Shown here piece after piece: positions 6,758 to 8,312 of a stretch of DNA of 8,312 nt (position 1 is the first letter of the stretch; each line of letters starts with the position of its first letter). The notes below the pieces were generated by a model. That model had not been told where the DNA came from. It saw only the letters and a program-made list of their open reading frames with translations, and ran no database searches. Origin of the DNA: Akkermansiaceae bacterium (GTDB lineage: Bacteria > Verrucomicrobiota > Verrucomicrobiia > Verrucomicrobiales > Akkermansiaceae); assembly GCA_025457805.1 (NCBI GenBank), contig JALOTR010000086.1, positions 1-8,312 of the forward strand, in the 5' to 3' direction. Both the position numbers and the translations under genes were made by a program.

Positions 6758-7000
6758 TCCAATAGCCGGATGCAATCATCGATCCACCATTACAACCTCG
6801 GCGCGGCTTCGGGCTTGGAACGAGAAGAAAACAAACAGAAACCATCTCTCTCCGCCATCGCCGCCAATCGGATCCATGCATCCTTCCGCAAAAACACCTC
6901 GCAATCTCAACCAGTTGCACCAAAATCCAAATTCCATCCCCGCACCTTTCATCACTCACAGGGGTGTTGCGAATTCTACCAACAGGCAGAAAATCAATCC

Positions 7001-7324
7001 ATGAATGATCACCACCGATTGAGTCCAGCGGAGAGATCTGAAAAGGGACTCAGTTTGAACAGAGTTGCTCCTTATGTGATTGGGGCTGTATTGCCATTGC
7101 CCGTTTTCATGATTGTCGCCTTCGTCTTAAGTGAAATCCTACATGTAAGTATAAGTGGTTTTTACTCTTTATTGATATGGATTACCACGATAGCCATCGG
7201 TTTGGTTTGTAGCGTGCAGAGCGTGCGCTTGGCGCCCAATATCTCGATTGGTTTGATCGGCATCATTTTCACAATCGTATATGCACTTGGCATCGTACTG
7301 CTTGGGTTTCTCCTGAGGTTCTGA
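7001..7324 (+). CDS. Small three-helix membrane protein, unknown function
   Basis: The protein has 107 residues if translation starts at ATG 7001. This start is preferred over an in-frame ATG at 6770 because the extra 77 residues are low-complexity and have no hydrophobic or conserved pattern. The N-terminus (1-21) is polar and charged. Three hydrophobic segments follow at about 24-48, 52-73 and 81-105, and the chain ends in LLRF. This predicts an inner-membrane protein with no soluble domain. No family was recognised and no catalytic residues are apparent. The coding region is about 45% GC by hand count, against roughly 65% in sampled parts of sucC and malQ, suggesting recent acquisition or a poorly expressed accessory gene. 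The Shine-Dalgarno is weak. The next gene, malQ, converges on it and gives no hint of function. Confidence 0.65.
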   Translation: MNDHHRLSPAERSEKGLSLNRVAPYVIGAVLPLPVFMIVAFVLSEILHVSISGFYSLLIWITTIAIGLVCSVQSVRLAPNISIGLIGIIFTIVYALGIVLLGFLLRF

Positions 7325-7422
7325 ATCTGAGTCCAGAATCAGAGACAAGAGTCATGTGAGACACACGACGATCCAATTTCGGGCGATTCTGTTTCAATCT
7401 TAAGTTTCAGGCCGGGAAGCTC

Positions 7423-8312
7423 CTATCCAATCACAGCTCTTCCAGATCCCTTGAGCAGGCGGGTGATGCGGGTGTTGAAGGATTCGGCGGTGGCGAGCTT
7501 GTTTAGGGTGAGGTGCATGCGGTAGCGCCAGTAGTAGGGCATGATGGCGGGGACGTTGATGCGTTCCGCATCGGCATCGGGGAGGCGGAGGGATTCGTCG
7601 ATGGCGAGGAGGTCTTGCAGCGGGATGATCGTCCACATGGCGGGCGATTGCAGATGCTGGAGGACGATGCGGGTGGCGATTTCTCCGCTGAGTTCGTGGG
7701 GCGGGAAGGCGATGCCGAGATTGTGCCAGGCGAAACTGCCGGTGACGTGGGAGTCCTCGCGCCACCATCCGCGGAGGGTGGGCATGTCGTGGGTGGAGGG
7801 GCTGACGACGCTCATGTAGGGAGCGTGGGCGGGATCGGCGAATTGCACATCGGAGGATTTCGGCATGCGCTGGATTTCGAGCGAGAGGATGCCGAGTTCC
7901 TTGAGCACGCCCGGCACGCAGGCGGGAACCATGCCGAGGTCCTCGCCGCAGAGCAGCATGGGGCTGGCGCGGCGCATGACGGGAAGTTTTTCATATCCCC
8001 TCGCCTGCCAGAAACTTTCCTGACGGCGGTAGAAATAATCAACATATAACTGATCCACCCGCCATTGGGCATCGGAGTGGAGTTCATCGAAGGATTTGGT
8101 CGCCTGCAACGAGCAGCGCGGATGAAACAGAGTTCTGTTAGAGCCCGGGACTTCGAAGAACAAGACGTTGCTCGCACAGTCCATCAAACCTTCGCGGAGG
8201 CGGTCCGCACGATCCTTCACCCATGGATCCGATAGATTCCAGGTTGCAAAGTGCTCGGCGATCAGGCGCTGGGTGGCGACATGCTGGCGGAGTTGATAGT
8301 ATCCGTGGCCGC
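7423..8312 (-). CDS. malQ: 4-alpha-glucanotransferase (GH77, DPE2-like), C-terminal part
   Basis: The frame is open from the right edge to the TAG at 7423-7425, giving 295 residues. A GTG at 8220 is internal, because the open frame continues upstream as GYYQLRQHVATQRLIAEHF. Residue numbers count from the first complete codon at the edge. CGEDLGMVP holds the presumed acid/base Glu123, and SPSTHDMPTLRGWW holds the transition-state Asp175, matching the GH77 motifs around Glu340 and Asp395 of Thermus amylomaltase. The nucleophile Asp (RIDH motif) lies beyond the window. EIQRMP, HDMPTLRGWW, PAMWTIIPLQDLLAI and YWRYRMHLTL resemble plant DPE2 and Bacteroides-type enzymes more than E. coli MalQ. The enzyme moves glucan segments between alpha-1,4 chains in maltodextrin or glycogen turnover, normally in the cytoplasm. 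Such proteins often carry N-terminal starch-binding CBM20 domains, which cannot be checked here. Confidence 0.92.
   Translation of the reverse strand, partial: GHGYYQLRQHVATQRLIAEHFATWNLSDPWVKDRADRLREGLMDCASNVLFFEVPGSNRTLFHPRCSLQATKSFDELHSDAQWRVDQLYVDYFYRRQESFWQARGYEKLPVMRRASPMLLCGEDLGMVPACVPGVLKELGILSLEIQRMPKSSDVQFADPAHAPYMSVVSPSTHDMPTLRGWWREDSHVTGSFAWHNLGIAFPPHELSGEIATRIVLQHLQSPAMWTIIPLQDLLAIDESLRLPDADAERINVPAIMPYYWRYRMHLTLNKLATAESFNTRITRLLKGSGRAVIG

Larger units (their letters stand above)
6339..7000. other. 662-bp stretch with no convincing gene
   Basis: The part next to sucC (6339-6480) probably holds its promoter and leader. It is followed by a dispersed-repeat half element (6503-6530) and a G-rich stretch (about 6534-6665) in which nothing was recognised. 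Next comes a perfect 25-bp inverted repeat (6673-6757), then a lower-GC stretch (6760-7000) leading to the small membrane protein gene. A + strand open frame runs through 6770-7000. Its translation is rich in Ser, Pro, His and Asn with no fold or motif, so it is treated as non-coding leader. Confidence 0.6.

Noticed and set aside
6770..7000. N-terminal 77-residue extension of the small membrane protein
   Set aside because: The extension is low-complexity (His, Ser, Pro, Gln) and has no pattern. The ATG at 7001 opens a compact protein with clear membrane segments.
7325..7422. Terminator between the membrane protein gene and malQ
   Set aside because: Only very short inverted repeats (for example tgtgagacaca, or tctga/tcaga) were found, without a following T-tract on either strand.

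Overview
The window looks like a moderately GC-rich (about 60%) bacterial chromosome, most likely from the Verrucomicrobiota (a Luteolibacter/Verrucomicrobium-type organism). This is an inference. It rests on the style of the proteins, a 4-alpha-glucanotransferase resembling plant DPE2, and intergenic DNA filled with palindromic 'word' repeats. No rRNA, tRNA, CRISPR array, insertion sequence or phage module was seen.

Layout from left to right: (1) the 3' part of an alpha/beta-hydrolase (lipase-like) gene on + (1-1223), cut by the left edge; (2) a repeat-bearing convergent gap (1224-1371); (3) a lipoprotein with an NlpC/P60-like papain-fold domain on - (1372-2034); (4) a truncated C-terminal remnant of an Rpn-family (PD-(D/E)XK) nuclease on + (about 2027-2470), with an in-frame 12-bp tandem repeat; (5) a PotA-type ABC ATPase on + (2614-3750) with no permease or binding protein in view; (6) a 157-bp tandem array of large palindromes between the convergent potA and sucD genes (3753-4219); (7) the sucC-sucD operon on - (6338 to 4228), encoding both subunits of succinyl-CoA synthetase; (8) about 660 bp without a convincing gene (6339-7000), holding a possible sucC promoter, a half-copy of a dispersed repeat and a perfect 25-bp inverted repeat; (9) a low-GC gene for a small three-helix membrane protein on + (7001-7324); (10) the 3' part of malQ (GH77) on - (7423-8312), cut by the right edge.

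The genes do not form one pathway. SucCD (TCA cycle) and MalQ (glycogen/maltodextrin metabolism) are housekeeping. The lipoprotein, lipase-like protein and ABC ATPase are envelope or transport functions. The clearest unexplained material is non-coding: the 157-bp palindrome array, and three elements built on the same plan (ends ACCAC...GTGGT, interior of a roughly 9-11 bp repeated word) whose word differs from copy to copy. No new multi-gene system is evident.
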